DNA of 64,000 bases from Ruminococcus flavefaciens ND2009. Lineage in GTDB: Bacteria; Bacillota; Clostridia; Oscillospirales; Ruminococcaceae. The notes under the pieces were generated by a model. The model was not told where the DNA came from. It saw nothing but the letters and a program-made list of their open reading frames with translations, and ran no database searches. Of the stretch, positions 1-8,676 are shown one piece after another (the first letter of the stretch is position 1; each line of letters opens with the position of its first letter). The DNA lies in contig NZ_JHXI01000007.1 of the NCBI RefSeq assembly GCF_000621785.1, positions 186,001-250,000 of the forward strand. The letters run 5' to 3'. Position numbers and translations under genes: made by a program.

Positions 1-228
1 CCGCTGAGCGAGCGGCGGCGCTAAGACGTCCGTGTATCAGCGAAAGAGCAGTTGCTCCTCGACACGGGGAGTGCTTTTGCAGCTGATATAAATCATAATT
101 TAGCTCCGCTAAATTATGATTTGAGCCCTTAGCCGTTAGCTAATGTAGGGGACGCCGCCCTCGGCGTCCCGTTGGGCGTGTAATATATCTCGCGGGACGC
201 CGAGGGCGGCGTCCCCTACAAATGTAAA
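1..228. repeat. Intergenic palindromic repeat cluster at the left edge
   Basis: No gene is visible here. Positions 90-104 and 108-122 form a perfect 15-bp inverted repeat around a 3-nt loop (TCC). Positions 144-171 and 193-220 form a perfect 28-bp GC-rich inverted repeat around a 21-nt loop. The word TAAATCATAATTTA (89-102) and its reverse complement (225-238) match the terminal inverted repeats of the two longer elements in this window. The right copy overlaps the end of trpA. The large hairpin could end trpA transcription, but it lacks a clear U-run. Confidence 0.75.
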
Positions 229-1005
229 TTATGATTTATCGACTGCTTCTTTCATTTCCTTTACATATTCGCCCACATAGGGAGCGGCGTCCTTACCGTA
301 CTTTTCAAGTATACGGATTATAGCGGAGCCCACGATGGCTCCGTCCGAGAGAGCAGCCATTTTCTGAGCCTGCTCGGGCTTGGAGATACCAAATCCAACT
401 GCACAAGGCACCTTGGTGTTCTCCCTGATGACCTTTACGATGTCGCCGATATTAGTAGTTATCTCGCTTCTCACACCTGTAACTCCCAGACTTGAAACGA
501 TGTAGATAAAGCCCTCAGCCTCCTTTGCTATCATGGCTATGCGGTTCTCCGAGGTGGGAGCTATCAGCGATATAAGGTCAACTCCGTACTGCCTTGCCAC
601 TGCCGAGAACTCCTCCTTCTCCTCAAAGGGAAGGTCGGGGAGTATTATTCCGTCAACTCCGCATTCACAGCATCTTGCCATAAATCTTTCAGCATCGTAT
701 GAGAACACCACATTGGCGTATGTCATGAACACAAAGGGTATCTTCACATCTCTGCGGAGCTCCTTCACCAGCTCGAAAACCTTGTCCGTAGTCACTCCCC
801 CTGCCAGTGCGCGGATATTCGCTCCCTGAATAACGGGACCCTCAGCGGTGGGGTCTGAGAAAGGTATGCCCAGCTCGATGAGGTCGGCACCATTCTCCGC
901 AGCCGCCCTTACCACCTTTGCAGTGGTCTCAAGGTCGGGGTCTCCGCAGGTTATGAACGGTATGAATGCCTTTCCGTTTTCAAATGCAGCTCTGATATTA
1001 CTCAT
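229..1005 (-). CDS. trpA: Tryptophan synthase alpha subunit
   Basis: It cleaves indole-3-glycerol phosphate to indole and glyceraldehyde 3-phosphate and passes indole to TrpB in the cytoplasmic alpha2beta2 complex. The 258-residue length is normal. The family motif [17 protein letters not shown] carries the catalytic region (Glu about 45, Asp about 56), and later GVTGVR and GFGISKP are the loop and phosphate-site motifs. The start is supported by a GGGGAGG site 6 nt upstream, and the gene overlaps trpB by 8 nt. The last two codons and the stop (GAT AAA TCA TAA context) lie inside a repeat-end word at 225-238, so the C-terminus is set by the repeat. Last gene of the T-box-controlled trp operon. 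Confidence 0.97.
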   Translation of the reverse strand: MSNIRAAFENGKAFIPFITCGDPDLETTAKVVRAAAENGADLIELGIPFSDPTAEGPVIQGANIRALAGGVTTDKVFELVKELRRDVKIPFVFMTYANVVFSYDAERFMARCCECGVDGIILPDLPFEEKEEFSAVARQYGVDLISLIAPTSENRIAMIAKEAEGFIYIVSSLGVTGVRSEITTNIGDIVKVIRENTKVPCAVGFGISKPEQAQKMAALSDGAIVGSAIIRILEKYGKDAAPYVGEYVKEMKEAVDKS

Positions 1006-2188
1006 ATATATCCTCCCCTCTGTAACGCGCGATAGCAGCGCAGTCCTTGTCGCCGCGTCCCGAAACTGTTACGATGATAATTTTGTCCTTGTCCATAGTG
1101 GGAGCCAGCTTCATAGCGTAGGCAATTGCGTGTGCCGACTCGATAGCGGGAATGATACCCTCGGTGCGCGAAAGGTACTCAAAGGCGTTTACCGCCTCGT
1201 CATCTGTAACGGGAACGTACTCAGCCCTGCCGATATCGTGGAGATGAGCGTGCTCGGGACCTACGCCGGGGTAGTCCAGACCTGCGGAAATGGAGTAAAC
1301 AGGAGCTATCTGACCGTACTCGTCCTGACAGAAGTAGGACTTCATGCCGTGGAAAATACCTATCCTGCCCGTATTGACGGTAGCGGCAGTCTCGAATGTG
1401 TCGATACCCCTGCCTGCCGCCTCGCAGCCGATAAGACGGACACCCTCATCGGGAATGAAGTGATAGAAGCTGCCGATGGCGTTGGAGCCGCCGCCTACAC
1501 AGGCAATAACAGCGTCGGGAAGTCTGCCCTCAGCCTCCAGTATCTGGGCTCTTGCCTCGCGTGAGATAACAGCCTGAAAATCGCGTACTATTGTGGGGAA
1601 TGGGTGGGGACCCATTACCGAGCCGAGACAGTAGTGTGTATCGGTGATACGGGAAGTCCACTCGCGCATCGCCTCGGAAACAGCGTCCTTGAGGGTAGCT
1701 GTACCGCTCTTTACGGGGATAACGTCAGCGCCCAGAAGCTTCATGCGGTAAACGTTGAGAGCCTGACGCTTGGTGTCCTCCTCGCCCATGAACACCACGC
1801 ACTCCATATCCAGGAGAGCGGCGGCGGTAGCAGTTGCAACGCCGTGCTGACCTGCACCTGTCTCGGCGATAAGTCTGGTCTTGCCCATTTTCTTTGCAAG
1901 GAGAGCCTGACCGAGAACGTTGTTTATCTTGTGGGAGCCCGTGTGGTTCAGGTCCTCGCGCTTGAGGTATATCTTAGCGCCTCCCAGTTCCCTTGTGAGC
2001 TTATCTGCGCGGTAAAGCAGAGAAGGTCTGCCTGCGTAGTTGTTGAGGAGCTCTGTGAGCTCGCGGTTGAAATCCGGGTCATTCTTATAGTGGTCGTAAG
2101 CCTGTTCAAGCTCTATGACCGCATTCATCAGCGTTTCGGGTATGTACTGACCGCCGTGAACGCCGAATCGTCCTTTTGACTGTGACAT
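998..2188 (-). CDS. trpB: Tryptophan synthase beta subunit
   Basis: This pyridoxal-phosphate enzyme condenses indole with serine to give tryptophan. Recognisable segments are [16 protein letters not shown] at the N-terminus, the PLP lysine motif HTGSHKINN, the phosphate-binding [10 protein letters not shown], and SGRGDKD near the C-terminus. I place the start at 2188 because AAAGGA lies 9 nt upstream. An in-frame ATG at 2209 has no ribosome binding site. At about 396 residues it is a standard TrpB1. It lies 21 nt after the methyltransferase gene and overlaps trpA, consistent with coupled translation. Confidence 0.97.
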   Translation of the reverse strand: MSQSKGRFGVHGGQYIPETLMNAVIELEQAYDHYKNDPDFNRELTELLNNYAGRPSLLYRADKLTRELGGAKIYLKREDLNHTGSHKINNVLGQALLAKKMGKTRLIAETGAGQHGVATATAAALLDMECVVFMGEEDTKRQALNVYRMKLLGADVIPVKSGTATLKDAVSEAMREWTSRITDTHYCLGSVMGPHPFPTIVRDFQAVISREARAQILEAEGRLPDAVIACVGGGSNAIGSFYHFIPDEGVRLIGCEAAGRGIDTFETAATVNTGRIGIFHGMKSYFCQDEYGQIAPVYSISAGLDYPGVGPEHAHLHDIGRAEYVPVTDDEAVNAFEYLSRTEGIIPAIESAHAIAYAMKLAPTMDKDKIIIVTVSGRGDKDCAAIARYRGEDIYE

Positions 2189-2209
2189 AATATCTTTCCT
2201 TTCTATCAT

Positions 2210-2992
2210 TTATATTTTTCTAAGTATATCAAGTGTATGGTTTGAAGCGCCCATAAGGTCGGCTCTTTCGCAAGTAGCGAAGTGGTATTCCATGAACTTG
2301 TCAAAGGTGAAGCTGTCCATGCTGTCGATACATTCGCTCATGTAGTTAGCCGCTCCGTCCGTTGCTATGAGCTTTATTCTCTCAACGGGGAGTTCCGCAT
2401 TCAGCGCCGCTATCTCCTCCGTCCTCACCAGTGAGAAGAGCTCCTTTGGTTCGCTCTTGCAGTGCCACTCCTCTGCCAGCATATCATTTTCCAGTACCCT
2501 TCTCAGGTTCCCGTGAAGAAAGGCGTGCTGGAGCACAGCCGCTTCGTTCATGCAGTATGCCGCCAGTATGTATCCGCCCTTTCGGGTGACCCTTACCGCC
2601 TCTGAGAGCGCCCTGAGCATATCCTCACGGGTGAACAGGTGGTACATAGGTCCCAGCAGCAGAGTGACATCGAAGCTGTTATCCGAAAGCTCCGAAAGGT
2701 CAAGGGCGTTTCCCTGCAAAGTCCTTATGGGCTCTGTACCGTCCAGCTTTGCGCGGAGCTTTTCCAGATTATGCTCCACCAGCTCCACCGCCGTTACATC
2801 AAAGCCCTCTTTTGCAAGGGTTACGCTGTAACGTCCCGTGCCTGCGCCCACTTCAAGGAGCCTTGCGTCCCTGCGGTCACCGATACAGTCGCGGATATAC
2901 TTCATGGTGGTCAGGTACTCCACCTGACCCGACTGTGAGAGGAGCCTGCCCTCCTCGTCGTAATTTCTGTAGAATTCATCAAGATAGTCCAT
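2210..2992 (-). CDS. Class I SAM-dependent methyltransferase inside the trp operon
   Basis: A 260-residue Rossmann-fold methyltransferase. Motif I is LLEVGAGTGRYSVTLA, followed by the acidic motif II region VTAVEL and a post-motif segment VTLLLGPMYHL typical of UbiE/Methyltransf_11 proteins. The start at 2992 is chosen because GAGGTG lies 6 nt upstream; an earlier in-frame ATG at 3040 would overlap trpG. The substrate cannot be read from the sequence. It occupies the place between trpG and trpB where trpD, trpC and trpF usually lie, so it is co-transcribed with tryptophan biosynthesis, but nothing links its chemistry to that pathway. Confidence 0.85.
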   Translation of the reverse strand: MDYLDEFYRNYDEEGRLLSQSGQVEYLTTMKYIRDCIGDRRDARLLEVGAGTGRYSVTLAKEGFDVTAVELVEHNLEKLRAKLDGTEPIRTLQGNALDLSELSDNSFDVTLLLGPMYHLFTREDMLRALSEAVRVTRKGGYILAAYCMNEAAVLQHAFLHGNLRRVLENDMLAEEWHCKSEPKELFSLVRTEEIAALNAELPVERIKLIATDGAANYMSECIDSMDSFTFDKFMEYHFATCERADLMGASNHTLDILRKI

Positions 2993-3029
2993 AGCTGTCA
3001 CCTCGTTTTTTATTGCGGCAATGAATAAT

Positions 3030-3596
3030 TCAAAGCTCAATAAAGTTTTTCAGCATTATCCTTCCGTCGGGAGTCATGATGGACTCGGGGTGGAACTGAA
3101 CGCCGTATATGGGGTATTCCCTGTGCTGGACCGCCATGACCTCGCCGTCATCGGCAAGAGCTGTGACCTCCAGACAATCGGGCAGTGTAGCCGCGTCTGC
3201 CGCAAGGGAATGGTATCTCGCCACGGGAGCGCCCTCGTCTATTCCCCTGAACAGAGGGCAGTCGTTCATGAAGCTGATAACGGACTGCTTGCCGTGCATG
3301 AGCTCCTTGGCGTAGGTAACTGTTGCACCGTAGGCGGCGCATATAGCCTGATGACCGAGGCAAACGCCAAGGGTAGGTATCTTTTGGCACACCGTCTTAG
3401 CGGCTTCGATTATAATGCCTGCGTCCTCGGGACGTCCGGGTCCCGGGGAGAGTATTATCTTGTCGGGAGCAAGCTCCTCTATCTCCGCAACAGTCATCTC
3501 GTCGTTGCGTATCACCTTTATATCGGGACATATCTCACCGATGAGCTGATAGAGATTATATGAAAAGCTGTCGTAATTATCAATGAGAAGAATCAT
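3030..3596 (-). CDS. trpG: Anthranilate synthase glutamine amidotransferase component
   Basis: It supplies ammonia from glutamine to TrpE for anthranilate formation. The class I amidotransferase triad is visible: the nucleophile in GVCLGHQAI, and the His/Glu pair in VQFHPESIMTPDG. The N-terminus ILLIDNYDSFSYNLYQ is diagnostic for TrpG/PabA, and SPGPGRPEDAG is the conserved loop. At 188 residues it is a stand-alone subunit with no fused phosphoribosyltransferase. It overlaps the end of trpE by 4 nt and has GGAGG just upstream. TrpG/PabA can also serve aminodeoxychorismate synthase, but the T-box and trpE linkage favour anthranilate. Confidence 0.95.
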   Translation of the reverse strand: MILLIDNYDSFSYNLYQLIGEICPDIKVIRNDEMTVAEIEELAPDKIILSPGPGRPEDAGIIIEAAKTVCQKIPTLGVCLGHQAICAAYGATVTYAKELMHGKQSVISFMNDCPLFRGIDEGAPVARYHSLAADAATLPDCLEVTALADDGEVMAVQHREYPIYGVQFHPESIMTPDGRIMLKNFIEL

Positions 3597-5059
3597 TCGT
3601 CCGCCTCCTCTGCCATTTTAAGGGCGTTGACCACAGCCGCCGCCTTGTTTATGCACTCCTGATACTCCTTTTCGGGAACAGAGTCCGCAACTATGCCTGC
3701 TCCGCTTCTCACGAAGACCTTGCCGTTCTTCTTGTAGGCGATACGGATAGCGATACAGGTATCAAGATTGCCTGTGAAGTCGATGTAGCCGATAGCGCCG
3801 CCGTAGATGCCGCGCTTGTTGTTTTCAAGCTCAGCGATGAGCTGACAGGCGCGAATCTTGGGAGCTCCCGAGAGAGTTCCTGCGGGGAGCACAGCGCTTA
3901 CGGCATCAAAGCCGTCGAACTCCTCCCTTATCTCGCCCCGTACCGTAGAGCCGATGTGCATAACGTGGGAATAGCGCTCTATGCTGTGGAGCTTTTCCAC
4001 CTGAACGGAGCCGAATCTGCTTATCTTGCCAAGGTCATTTCTGCCCAGGTCAACAAGCATATTATGCTCCGCAAGCTCCTTCCCGTCCGCCAGCAGGTCA
4101 GCCTCAAGAGCCTTGTCCTCCTTGTCGGTCTTGCCTCTGGGACGGGTGCCTGCCAGTGGGAAGGTGTGGAGAACGCCGTCCTCCAGCTTTACCAGGGTCT
4201 CGGGAGAAGCGCCTGCTATCTCCACATCGGTCCCCGAGAAATAGAACATATAGGGCGAAGGATTGATAGTTCTCAGCACTCTGTATGTATTGAGGAGACT
4301 TCCCTCAAAGCCTGCGCTGAGGCGGTTTGAGAGGACTATCTGGAAGATGTCGCCCTCGCGGATATGTCCCTTAGCCTTTTCCACCATATCGCAGTACTGC
4401 TCCTTGCTGAACAGGGCTGTGACCTCGCTTGTGAGCCTGCCTGCAGGCTCCTTTACTCGCTCCCCGCGTCTGAGGAGGTCAGCCATGTGGCGGAGCTCCA
4501 GCTTAGCCTTGTTGTAGCCTGCCTCTCCCTCTTCCAGTCTCATGTTGGCGATGAGGATAAGCTTCTGGCGGAAGTTGTCGAAGGCGATGACCTTGTCGAA
4601 AAGCATGAGATCAACGTCCTTGAAGTTCTCCGTATCGCTTACATCGGTGCGGAGGGTCTTTTCCGAATAGGCGAGGAAATCGTAGGAGAAATATCCTGCC
4701 AGACCGCCTGTGAAGGGAGGAAGGTAGTCGAATTTAGGGCTCCTGTATTTTGAAAGTATCTGTCTTATCTGAACTGACGGATCATCTGAAGTCATTTTTA
4801 CGTCGCCGATAGTGAGGTCATTGCCTGCGGCTGTTATCTGGAGCTTGGGGTCGAAGCCGAGGAATGTATATCTTCCCCACTTCTCCTTCTCCGCAACGGA
4901 TTCCAGCATATAGCAGTGGTTCGAGACGTTTTTCAGTATCATTATCGCCTCGATGGGAGTACAGATGTCCGAGAGTATCTCGCAGCTTACGGGAACAATG
5001 TCATATTTTCCGCAGTCTGCCAGCTCTCTGACCTTGCTGAGCTCGGGTAAAAACTTCAT
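3593..5059 (-). CDS. trpE: Anthranilate synthase component I
   Basis: It converts chorismate with ammonia from TrpG to anthranilate, the committed step to tryptophan. The C-terminal chorismate-binding domain shows SPETLVKLEDG, the RPRGKT segment, DLGRNDLGKI and the terminal GAGIVADSVPEKEYQE motif. The N-terminal regulatory domain carries LLESVAEKEKWGRYTFLG, where the LLES segment is part of the tryptophan feedback site in the family. The 488-residue length is usual. ATG at 5059 follows GGAGG at good spacing; a GTG 9 nt upstream is less likely. It is the first gene behind the T-box leader. Confidence 0.97.
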   Translation of the reverse strand: MKFLPELSKVRELADCGKYDIVPVSCEILSDICTPIEAIMILKNVSNHCYMLESVAEKEKWGRYTFLGFDPKLQITAAGNDLTIGDVKMTSDDPSVQIRQILSKYRSPKFDYLPPFTGGLAGYFSYDFLAYSEKTLRTDVSDTENFKDVDLMLFDKVIAFDNFRQKLILIANMRLEEGEAGYNKAKLELRHMADLLRRGERVKEPAGRLTSEVTALFSKEQYCDMVEKAKGHIREGDIFQIVLSNRLSAGFEGSLLNTYRVLRTINPSPYMFYFSGTDVEIAGASPETLVKLEDGVLHTFPLAGTRPRGKTDKEDKALEADLLADGKELAEHNMLVDLGRNDLGKISRFGSVQVEKLHSIERYSHVMHIGSTVRGEIREEFDGFDAVSAVLPAGTLSGAPKIRACQLIAELENNKRGIYGGAIGYIDFTGNLDTCIAIRIAYKKNGKVFVRSGAGIVADSVPEKEYQECINKAAAVVNALKMAEEADE

Positions 5060-5091
5060 AAAAAGCACCTCCGTGACCTGTCAGGGCAAAT

Positions 5092-5381
5092 AAAAAAGTC
5101 CCTGACAGACCAATATGATCTGTCAAGGACGAATAATTCTATCCGCGGTACCACCTTGATTCACGGCATAGCCGTGCACTTTACAGGATACTATCATATC
5201 CCTGATGATTAACGCACATCATAACGTTGCAGAATACTCTGAGCGGCGAAATATCGCGCTTCACTCATTTGACTGCACCCTCGGCGGTCCATTTGCTAAT
5301 CTGTGTTTCGCCTGACTCTCAGCACCGCAGGCTCTCTGTGGAATCATAATTAACTTTATCTCCGCGTCATCGGTTTGATTT
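5092..5381 (-). promoter_or_regulatory. T-box riboswitch, tryptophan-specific (trp operon leader)
   Basis: On the minus strand the canonical T-box sequence AAGGTGGTACCGCGG is at 5157-5143. It is followed by a 12-bp terminator stem (5130-5119 with 5109-5098) and six U residues (5097-5092). In the Stem I region, TGG followed by a purine lies at 5291-5289 in the expected specifier position, matching tryptophan. Uncharged tRNA-Trp should stabilise the antiterminator and switch on trpE, trpG, the methyltransferase, trpB and trpA. The family is well known; the specifier assignment is my reading of the sequence. Confidence 0.93.
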
Positions 5382-5387
5382 TTTCCT

Positions 5388-5416
5388 ATTATAGCACCAC
5401 AACACACACTTGTCAA
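5388..5416 (-). promoter_or_regulatory. Sigma-A promoter of the trp operon
   Basis: On the minus strand TTGACA (5416-5411) and TATAAT (5393-5388) are separated by 17 nt, a perfect consensus. The predicted start near 5381 leads into the T-box leader. Confidence 0.92.
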
Positions 5417-5446
5417 GTAGGTTTAGAAATTTTTTTCATTTAACTT

Positions 5447-6307
5447 TCAGGACAGCCTGCCTCTGATGATGAGGGTGCTGATACCTGCCTGAGTGCTCCA
5501 CTCGCCTGTGGTCTCGTCCTGAATGAACTGAGCCGCAGGAACGGTTATCACGCCGTCAAGGCTGGTAAATACGCCGTTATCGGGATCGTAGGCGTAGTCA
5601 GTACCCGAGGTCCATGCCGCTCCGTTGAACTCCGCAGTAATGCCTCTGAGAGCGGGAGTGAAGGTGTCACTGAAGATGACATTGTCAGCTGCCTCTGCGG
5701 GAACGGAGCCGAAGTTCTGGATAATGAAGGTATAGGTCACCTCGCCGTTCTCCTCAACAGCCGCAGGGCTGAGTGACTTGCTGATAGCAAGGTCAATGCC
5801 CTCGCCGTAGGCTATATCGGCAGAAGCCGTCACAGCCTCAAAGCCTGTTCCGCTGACTGTTGCGGTATTAGTTATTACCGCATCTGCGCCCATGGGAGCA
5901 AATTCGTTGGTCTCGACGGCGTAAACAAGTGTGGCATTACCTCCTGCGGGCACATTTATGCCTGTGACCGTAAGGGGCGACATGAAGGTCACCGCAGGTG
6001 AAGGCTGCTGAACGCCGTTCACATAGTAAACAAGGCTGCCCTCCCTGTAGGTCAGGGGCACAGCAGTGCCGCCCTCCTCGCCGAAGCTGTACTCGCCCAG
6101 GTCGTCGGTTACCGTAAGACCGCTATAGCAGGAAGAGCCTGTGTTGACGATACTGATGATGAACACGTTGTCGCTCCCCTGTGAATAGGTGTCGGGCACC
6201 GCAGTCTTGGAGACCGAGAGCACCTCAAGTATCTCGCCTGCGGTTATATTTGAGCTTGCCACAGTGCCGTTATAGGACAGTGTAGCCTGATTATAGAAAG
6301 TTGCCAT
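5447..6307 (-). CDS. DUF11-repeat surface-type protein
   Basis: A 286-residue protein starting MATFYNQATLSYNG, a start I recall from clostridial DUF11 proteins. It contains two beta-sandwich repeats. The first runs about 30-150 (LSVSKTAVPDTYSQGSDN, then IVNTG) and the second about 165-285 (LAISKSLSPAAVEENGEVTY, then IQNFGSVPAEAADNVIFSDT). No signal peptide, LPXTG motif or membrane anchor is visible, which is odd for a surface adhesin-type repeat. GGAGG lies 7 nt before the ATG. It follows the deformylase-like gene across two hairpins. Function unknown. Confidence 0.75.
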   Translation of the reverse strand: MATFYNQATLSYNGTVASSNITAGEILEVLSVSKTAVPDTYSQGSDNVFIISIVNTGSSCYSGLTVTDDLGEYSFGEEGGTAVPLTYREGSLVYYVNGVQQPSPAVTFMSPLTVTGINVPAGGNATLVYAVETNEFAPMGADAVITNTATVSGTGFEAVTASADIAYGEGIDLAISKSLSPAAVEENGEVTYTFIIQNFGSVPAEAADNVIFSDTFTPALRGITAEFNGAAWTSGTDYAYDPDNGVFTSLDGVITVPAAQFIQDETTGEWSTQAGISTLIIRGRLS

Positions 6308-6323
6308 AGTAATTCCTCCATAT

Positions 6324-6365
6324 GGCGGAAGACCGCCGTACTAAGGGAGGGAGACTTCCCTCCCT
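6324..6365 (-). other. Two intercistronic hairpins
   Basis: Between the deformylase-like gene and the DUF11 gene there are two perfect hairpins: arms 6324-6328/6333-6337 (5 bp, loop AAGA) and arms 6344-6352/6357-6365 (9 bp, loop GACT). Neither has a U-run, so they look more like processing or stability elements than full terminators. Confidence 0.6.
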
Positions 6366-6402
6366 CGCTGCATTATATGAAGGAACGGCACTTTTTGTGA
6401 AT

Positions 6403-6816
6403 TCAGATTATCTTCCCCTCAAAGTGGTCCATTTCGTGCTGGATTATCTCCGCCTCATAGTCGCGGAAGATACCGCGGCGGCGCTTGAACTTCTTATCCA
6501 GGTACTCCACGGCTATAGTGCGGAAACGTGTGACGGGGCGCACACCGCTCAGGGAAAGGCAACCCTCCTCGGTGTCATAGGTCTCCTTTGACTTGTCCAC
6601 GATACGGGGATTTATCATAGCGATATACTCCTCGCCGATGAGCGCCACAAGGATAGTCTTGTGGACTCCTATCATATTTGCAGCCATGCCCACGCACCTT
6701 TCGGAGTTAGCCTGCACCGTGTCCAGAAGGTCCCTGACAGTCTGCATATCCGCCCTTGTGGCAGGCTCAGACTTTATTCCGAGGACCTTTTCATCTCTTA
6801 CAATATCCTTTACCAT
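6403..6816 (-). CDS. Peptide deformylase-like metalloprotein with a variant motif I
   Basis: The 137-residue protein has deformylase motif II (EEGCLSLSG, metal-ligand Cys) and motif III (QHEMDH, two metal His and the catalytic Glu). Motif I reads VGMAANMIG where the family usually has G-x-GLAAxQ, so the glutamine that stabilises the transition state is Met here. I recall this short GMAANMIG type as a common second deformylase-like lineage in Clostridia. Formyl-methionine removal is therefore likely by family but not certain. The start at 6816 has AGGAA 9 nt upstream. Confidence 0.82.
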   Translation of the reverse strand: MVKDIVRDEKVLGIKSEPATRADMQTVRDLLDTVQANSERCVGMAANMIGVHKTILVALIGEEYIAMINPRIVDKSKETYDTEEGCLSLSGVRPVTRFRTIAVEYLDKKFKRRRGIFRDYEAEIIQHEMDHFEGKII

Positions 6817-6883
6817 AGTGTTTTCCTTTCTATAAATACAAAAAGCGGAAGGGAGCCCCACCTGCTGCATCGCCGAACAAAAT

Positions 6884-6910
6884 TACCGAGCCATTATTTC
6901 AGACTCGGTA
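6884..6910 (-). terminator. Possible terminator after the AlkZ-related gene
   Basis: A 7-bp inverted repeat (6884-6890 with 6904-6910, 13-nt loop) is followed on the minus strand by ATTTTG and on the plus strand by TCTTTTTC. It is weak in both directions. Confidence 0.4.
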
Positions 6911-6949
6911 TCTTTTTCATAAATTTAAGCTCACTGCCGCAAGTTCCGC

Positions 6950-7669
6950 TCAGATGAGCTTGTTTATATTTTTCTCAGAGGCATGGGGATAGAGCTCCAT
7001 GAGCCTTTTTACTATCCTCTCACGGGAAGCCGCAGGCTCCTCGGAATAAGCGGCGCTGACCGTATCATAGCCGAATATTCTCTCCGGAGGAGTATACACC
7101 GCCACGCTCATGCCGTACTCCTCGCCCCGCTTGTTGCGCCTGTAGCGGAAGTCCCTGACAACGAGATAGGTCTTCATCTGAAGCTGTGTCATAATTCCCT
7201 GGAAGTTCTTTTCTCCGCGCTTTCCGAAGCCTCCCAGCTCCTTTGCCTCAAAAGAGAAAAGCTCCTCATGGCTGTCAAACAGCTCCATTATCTTAGTCTC
7301 ACGGCGTCCTGCCAGCCCCTCGTCCGAGAGACTGTCGAAGTCATAGCCGTCCCTGCGGTAGTTGGCGAAACAGGGCAGCCATTCCGCTGAGATGAACCCC
7401 GCCTTGCCGCCGAAAAACTTGCCGTAAGCCACTCTGCCTCCTGCCGCCGCAGCGGCTCTCCACTCCCAGGGATCTGTGGCAGCATTGCCCGTCCACCAGG
7501 ACTTTGATGCGCAGTGCTCCTCCACGGAGAAGTCCTCGATATTGTTGCTGAAAAGGGGCACAAAGCCCACTTTTTCCACGAAGCTGACAAGGTCATCAAC
7601 ATTTCTGAGCCTGTTGGGGTCACGCAGGGAGGTCCCCAGCATTACCCACTCGCCGTTATCGGTTATCAT
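6950..7669 (-). CDS. AlkZ-related winged-helix-type protein
   Basis: A 239-residue cytoplasmic protein. The stretch VDDLVSFVEKVGFVPLFSN, then WWTGNAATDPWEWR and a long GKFFGGKAGFISAEWLPCF segment, resembles proteins I recall as 'AlkZ-related', distant relatives of the HTH_42 DNA glycosylases. The C-terminal half has an R-F/Y-R-R basic patch. No catalytic claim can be made from sequence alone. AGGAGG lies 8 nt before the ATG, and the gene starts 12 nt after the amidohydrolase stop, so the two are one transcript. Confidence 0.55.
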   Translation of the reverse strand: MITDNGEWVMLGTSLRDPNRLRNVDDLVSFVEKVGFVPLFSNNIEDFSVEEHCASKSWWTGNAATDPWEWRAAAAAGGRVAYGKFFGGKAGFISAEWLPCFANYRRDGYDFDSLSDEGLAGRRETKIMELFDSHEELFSFEAKELGGFGKRGEKNFQGIMTQLQMKTYLVVRDFRYRRNKRGEEYGMSVAVYTPPERIFGYDTVSAAYSEEPAASRERIVKRLMELYPHASEKNINKLI

Positions 7670-7681
7670 TCAGAGCCCTCC

Positions 7682-8491
7682 TCAGAGTCCGAGAAACTCC
7701 TTGAAATTAGTTGCAAGTATCTTCTGATTTTCCTCCTCGGTGAAGCCCAGCTGCAGGAAGCGCATGAGCTCGTCCTCGTGGCTCCACATGGGGAAATCCG
7801 AGCCGAAGAAGCAGTTCTCGATACCGTACTTTCTGACGATACGGGCAGCCTTTTCGGGAGTTATGAATGCCAGGGAGCTGCTTACATCGAACCTGACATT
7901 CTCCAGACCTGCTAAGGTCTTTTCAGCCTCGTCCCACTGCTGATAGCCGCCGAGATGGGCAGCCAGAAGCTGAAGCCTGGGGAAATTCTCGTTTATCTTC
8001 TTGATGCGGTGGGGCGCAGAGTAATCGTATCTTGCATCGCCGCAGTGTATGAGCAGGGGCAGTCTGCCCTCGATAAGCTCATATATCCTGAAAGCCTCGG
8101 GAGAATCCGCATTGAACTTCTGGAAATCGGGGTGGAGCTTCACGCCGTGAAGTCCCAGTGAGATTATCTGCTCGATATCCCCCTCAAGGTCTGAGGAATC
8201 GGGGTGAGTGGTGCCGAAGCCGTAGAAGCATGAGTGCTTTTCGCATTCCTGAGCGATGAAGTGATTTATATTATTTGTCTGCTTCGGTGTGGTGGCAGTA
8301 GAGCAGACCAGATATTTTGTTACCCCTATCTTACTTCCTGCCTCAATGAGCTTCTCGCTGAAGCCGTGATTATTCATTGGTATGTCATAGAAATGTCCGA
8401 TACTGACAGTAGCTGTCTCCGCTATCTTTTCGGGGAAAATATGCGAATGAGCGTCGATTATCTCATATTTTCCGTATACCTCTGGATTCAT
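7682..8491 (-). CDS. Amidohydrolase-family metal hydrolase
   Basis: A 269-residue TIM-barrel hydrolase of the Amidohydro_2 type. The metal-binding DAHSHIF near residue 15 comes first, then GVKLHPDFQ (about 135), LLIHCGD (about 165), LAAHLGG (about 195) and the terminal-Asp motif FGSDFPMW (about 237). Relatives include decarboxylases and lactonases, so the substrate is open. It is the first gene after a consensus promoter and is coupled to the AlkZ-related gene downstream. Confidence 0.85.
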   Translation of the reverse strand: MNPEVYGKYEIIDAHSHIFPEKIAETATVSIGHFYDIPMNNHGFSEKLIEAGSKIGVTKYLVCSTATTPKQTNNINHFIAQECEKHSCFYGFGTTHPDSSDLEGDIEQIISLGLHGVKLHPDFQKFNADSPEAFRIYELIEGRLPLLIHCGDARYDYSAPHRIKKINENFPRLQLLAAHLGGYQQWDEAEKTLAGLENVRFDVSSSLAFITPEKAARIVRKYGIENCFFGSDFPMWSHEDELMRFLQLGFTEEENQKILATNFKEFLGL

Positions 8492-8523
8492 TCTTACATC
8501 TCCTAATTACAGATTCACAGAAT

Positions 8524-8552
8524 ATTATACTCCATATCACAAAGTTTGTCAA
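8524..8552 (-). promoter_or_regulatory. Sigma-A promoter for the amidohydrolase operon
   Basis: TTGACA (8552-8547) and TATAAT (8529-8524) on the minus strand with a 17-nt spacer; perfect consensus. Confidence 0.9.
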
Positions 8553-8637
8553 ACGGGGAGGAGCAAAAAATATTTTGTAAACTTTCTGTGATATACAACG
8601 GTTTCCCGTTTAAAACACCCCCTTTACGGACTACTTA

Positions 8638-8651
8638 TGAAAGCGCTTTCA
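8638..8651. promoter_or_regulatory. cre-like palindromic operator
   Basis: TGAAAGCGCTTTCA is a perfect 14-bp palindrome that fits the catabolite-responsive element consensus bound by CcpA and other LacI-family regulators. It lies 25 bp before the start of the first phage-like gene, so a bound repressor would block transcription into it. No confident promoter was found just upstream. Which regulator binds is unknown. Confidence 0.6.
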
Positions 8652-8676
8652 AAAAATATAAAAAGGAGGAACCATA

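Noticed and set aside
848..1564. Long plus-strand ORF opposite trpA/trpB
   Set aside because: It lies antisense to clear trpA and trpB genes, has no ribosome binding site or family, and follows the codon pattern of the real genes.
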